From Desulfurococcales archaeon (GTDB lineage: Archaea; Thermoproteota; Thermoprotei_A; Sulfolobales; Desulfurococcaceae), in assembly GCA_026985375.1 (NCBI GenBank), contig JALSQP010000136.1, positions 1 to 7,135 of the forward strand: a stretch of 7,135 nucleotides of DNA. Reading direction: 5' to 3'. The translations under genes and the position numbers were made by a program. The notes under the pieces are model-generated. The model made no database searches and had not been told where the DNA came from. It was given only the letters and a program-made list of their open reading frames with translations. Shown piece after piece: positions 6,324-7,135 of this stretch. Within the stretch, counting starts at the first letter, position 1. Each line of letters opens with the position of its first letter.

Positions 6324-7135
6324 CCATCAACACCAAGCCATAGAATTGTGGTGCGGGGGGTGGGATTTGAACCCACGCAGGCCTACGCCACCGGGTCCTC
6401 AACCCGGCGCCCTATGGGTAATTTCTCGGGTTCTCGATATAAAGTTAACTACGCTAATATAGAACCAATCGTAGATAACCATGAACTAGATCGTTTCTAC
6501 AAGTGGTGCCTCGAAACCAGCTCCGAGTCCACGTGTAAACAATACGTATCTTATCTCAGAAAGAAGCTAAACATGGGTAATAAGTGGAGCATACTAGCAT
6601 ATAAGAAGTATGCAAAGTATAGGGGCGACAAAGAGCTCTGGGAAGCACTCAGGGTTAAGCATAGTAGGCCAGACCTGTATGTTCCTAGTGATAAACAAGT
6701 ATTCGAAGCACTAGAGAGAGCATGCAGTATATCAGAGAAGCTATGCTGGGTCTACAAGCTACTAATATACAGTGGAGCCAGGCTGAAAGAAGTAGTAAAG
6801 GCATTATCCATGGAGCAATGGATCGAGGTAAACGGGTTCTATAAACTAGCACTATCCTGGATACGTGGTAAGAAACAATCATTCTACATATACAGCGTAG
6901 AAAAACCACCAGCAATAACGGTATCGGACAAATGGGTAAGAAACACTACTAAGCGGACACTCCTAGGAGCAAAATACATCAGGAAATGGGTAGCCACAAA
7001 AATGCTGAGCCTAGGAATTCCTGAAGAGATAGTCAACTTTATACAAGGCAGAACACCCAGCCAAATACTCAGCAAACACTACCTGAAACTCTCAACACTT
7101 GCCGACCAATACTATCCAAGATACGCTGAATGGAT
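6315..7135 (+). CDS. SSV-type tyrosine integrase, C-terminal fragment int(C), running off the right edge
   Basis: This frame stays open to the last base, so the true stop is not seen. Counting from the first in-frame ATG (6315), residues 16-36 are encoded antisense to the tRNA fragment and include GFEPTQAYATGS. An N-terminal core-binding helical domain follows (about 50-120), then the catalytic domain. Catalytic residues seen are Arg156 in YSGARLKEV, Lys186 or Lys187 in RGKKQSF, Arg223 in YIRKW and Tyr256 in SKHYLKL. The FIQGR motif is typical of crenarchaeal viral integrases. The Arg223-Tyr256 spacing of 33 agrees with SSV1 Int as I recall it. These enzymes recombine the viral attP with a tRNA gene; because attP lies inside int, integration splits it. 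The ATG at 6315 lies in host DNA, has no ribosome binding site and follows an in-frame stop, so it is probably accidental. The natural int(N) start should lie at the other end of the element. Confidence 0.9.
   Translation, partial: MTQPSTPSHRIVVRGVGFEPTQAYATGSSTRRPMGNFSGSRYKVNYANIEPIVDNHELDRFYKWCLETSSESTCKQYVSYLRKKLNMGNKWSILAYKKYAKYRGDKELWEALRVKHSRPDLYVPSDKQVFEALERACSISEKLCWVYKLLIYSGARLKEVVKALSMEQWIEVNGFYKLALSWIRGKKQSFYIYSVEKPPAITVSDKWVRNTTKRTLLGAKYIRKWVATKMLSLGIPEEIVNFIQGRTPSQILSKHYLKLSTLADQYYPRYAEW
6349..6413 (-). tRNA. 3' fragment of tRNA-Leu(GAG), att site of the integrated element
   Basis: Read on the minus strand, the fragment holds A21 and the D-stem 3' strand GGGC, then the anticodon stem CCGGG/CCCGG. 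The loop TTGAGGA puts GAG at 34-36. A 14-base class II variable arm follows, then the T-arm GTGGG-TTCAAAT-CCCAC, acceptor 3' strand CCCCCGC, discriminator A and an encoded CCA (6349-6351). The matching acceptor 5' strand GCGGGGG and a proper D-loop are missing; the bases beyond 6413 belong to the integrase frame. It is therefore a truncated copy of the 3' part, as left at the distal att site of an element that integrates into a tRNA gene. A CCCGAG sequence at 6425-6430 recalls the D-stem 5' strand, but the loop is too long and lacks GG, so any homology there is vestigial. The fragment should not make a functional tRNA. Confidence 0.88.
6349..7135. mobile_element. Border of an integrated SSV-type virus, plasmid or provirus
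   Basis: The border is defined by the tRNA-Leu 3' fragment joined to int(C). Host DNA lies to the left (downstream of the tRNA 3' end). The element extends rightwards beyond the window, because sequence upstream of a duplicated tRNA 3' part is element DNA. Only the integrase is visible, so the element type (fusellovirus-like, plasmid or decayed remnant) cannot be told. Confidence 0.82.

Noticed and set aside
6315..6348. ATG 6315 as a real integrase start
   Set aside because: It lies in host DNA just after an in-frame stop, without ribosome binding site; the true N-terminus should be in int(N) at the other border.
6349..6440. 3' half of a split or multi-intron tRNA gene
   Set aside because: Split tRNAs are known in Desulfurococcales, but the joined sequence is an intact integrase frame and no GC-rich pairing leader is seen; integration explains the truncation better. 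A TATA-like box at 6436-6443 keeps the idea from being excluded fully.
6685..7075. Two minus-strand ORFs opposite the integrase
   Set aside because: They are shadows of the integrase catalytic domain, whose active-site residues are all in place on the plus strand.
1..7135. CRISPR array, insertion sequence or rRNA
   Set aside because: No regularly spaced repeats, transposase motifs or rRNA-like sequence were found on either strand.

Overview
The window looks like the chromosome of a hyperthermophilic crenarchaeon, most likely of the Desulfurococcales. The evidence is gene content (an AGOG-type 8-oxoguanine glycosylase, an archaeal GH1 beta-glycosidase, a Zn-ribbon/acetyltransferase/ABC-ATPase fusion, an SSV-type integrase), heavy use of ATA, AGA and AGG codons, TATA-like promoters, GGTG-type Shine-Dalgarno sites and many TTG starts. 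The genus cannot be fixed from sequence alone.

Layout. Positions 1-1895 (minus) hold most of one large gene that runs off the left edge: an N-terminal region, a zinc ribbon, a GNAT-like acetyltransferase domain and an ABC ATPase (COG2401-like). Positions 1964-3575 (minus) hold a two-gene operon, AGOG DNA glycosylase followed by a creatininase-family amidohydrolase. A 75-bp divergent promoter region separates it from a small plus-strand gene (3651-3950). Then come a compact GH1 beta-glycosidase (4041-5303), a 105-aa four-cysteine protein with a very strong ribosome binding site (5399-5716) and a DUF2283-like small protein (5800-6045). The last of these converges, with overlapping stop codons, on an unrecognised 93-aa minus-strand gene (6042-6323).

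The right end is the most notable part. At 6349-6413 (minus) lies the 3' part of a class II tRNA-Leu(GAG) with encoded CCA; its 5' half is absent. From inside this fragment, on the opposite strand, an open frame runs to the right edge and encodes the core-binding and catalytic domains of an SSV-type tyrosine integrase. This is the arrangement left when an SSV-type element integrates into a tRNA gene and splits its own integrase gene: the window contains the att site next to int(C), host DNA lies to the left, and the element continues to the right. An intact tRNA-Leu(GAG) with int(N) is predicted at the far end of the element.

Most host genes look like ordinary housekeeping or accessory crenarchaeal genes with independent promoters. 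The supported operon is AGOG-creatininase; the 93-aa gene probably once lay in the transcription shadow of the tRNA gene that the element split. No CRISPR array, insertion sequence or rRNA is seen. No intergenic gap reaches 300 bases.
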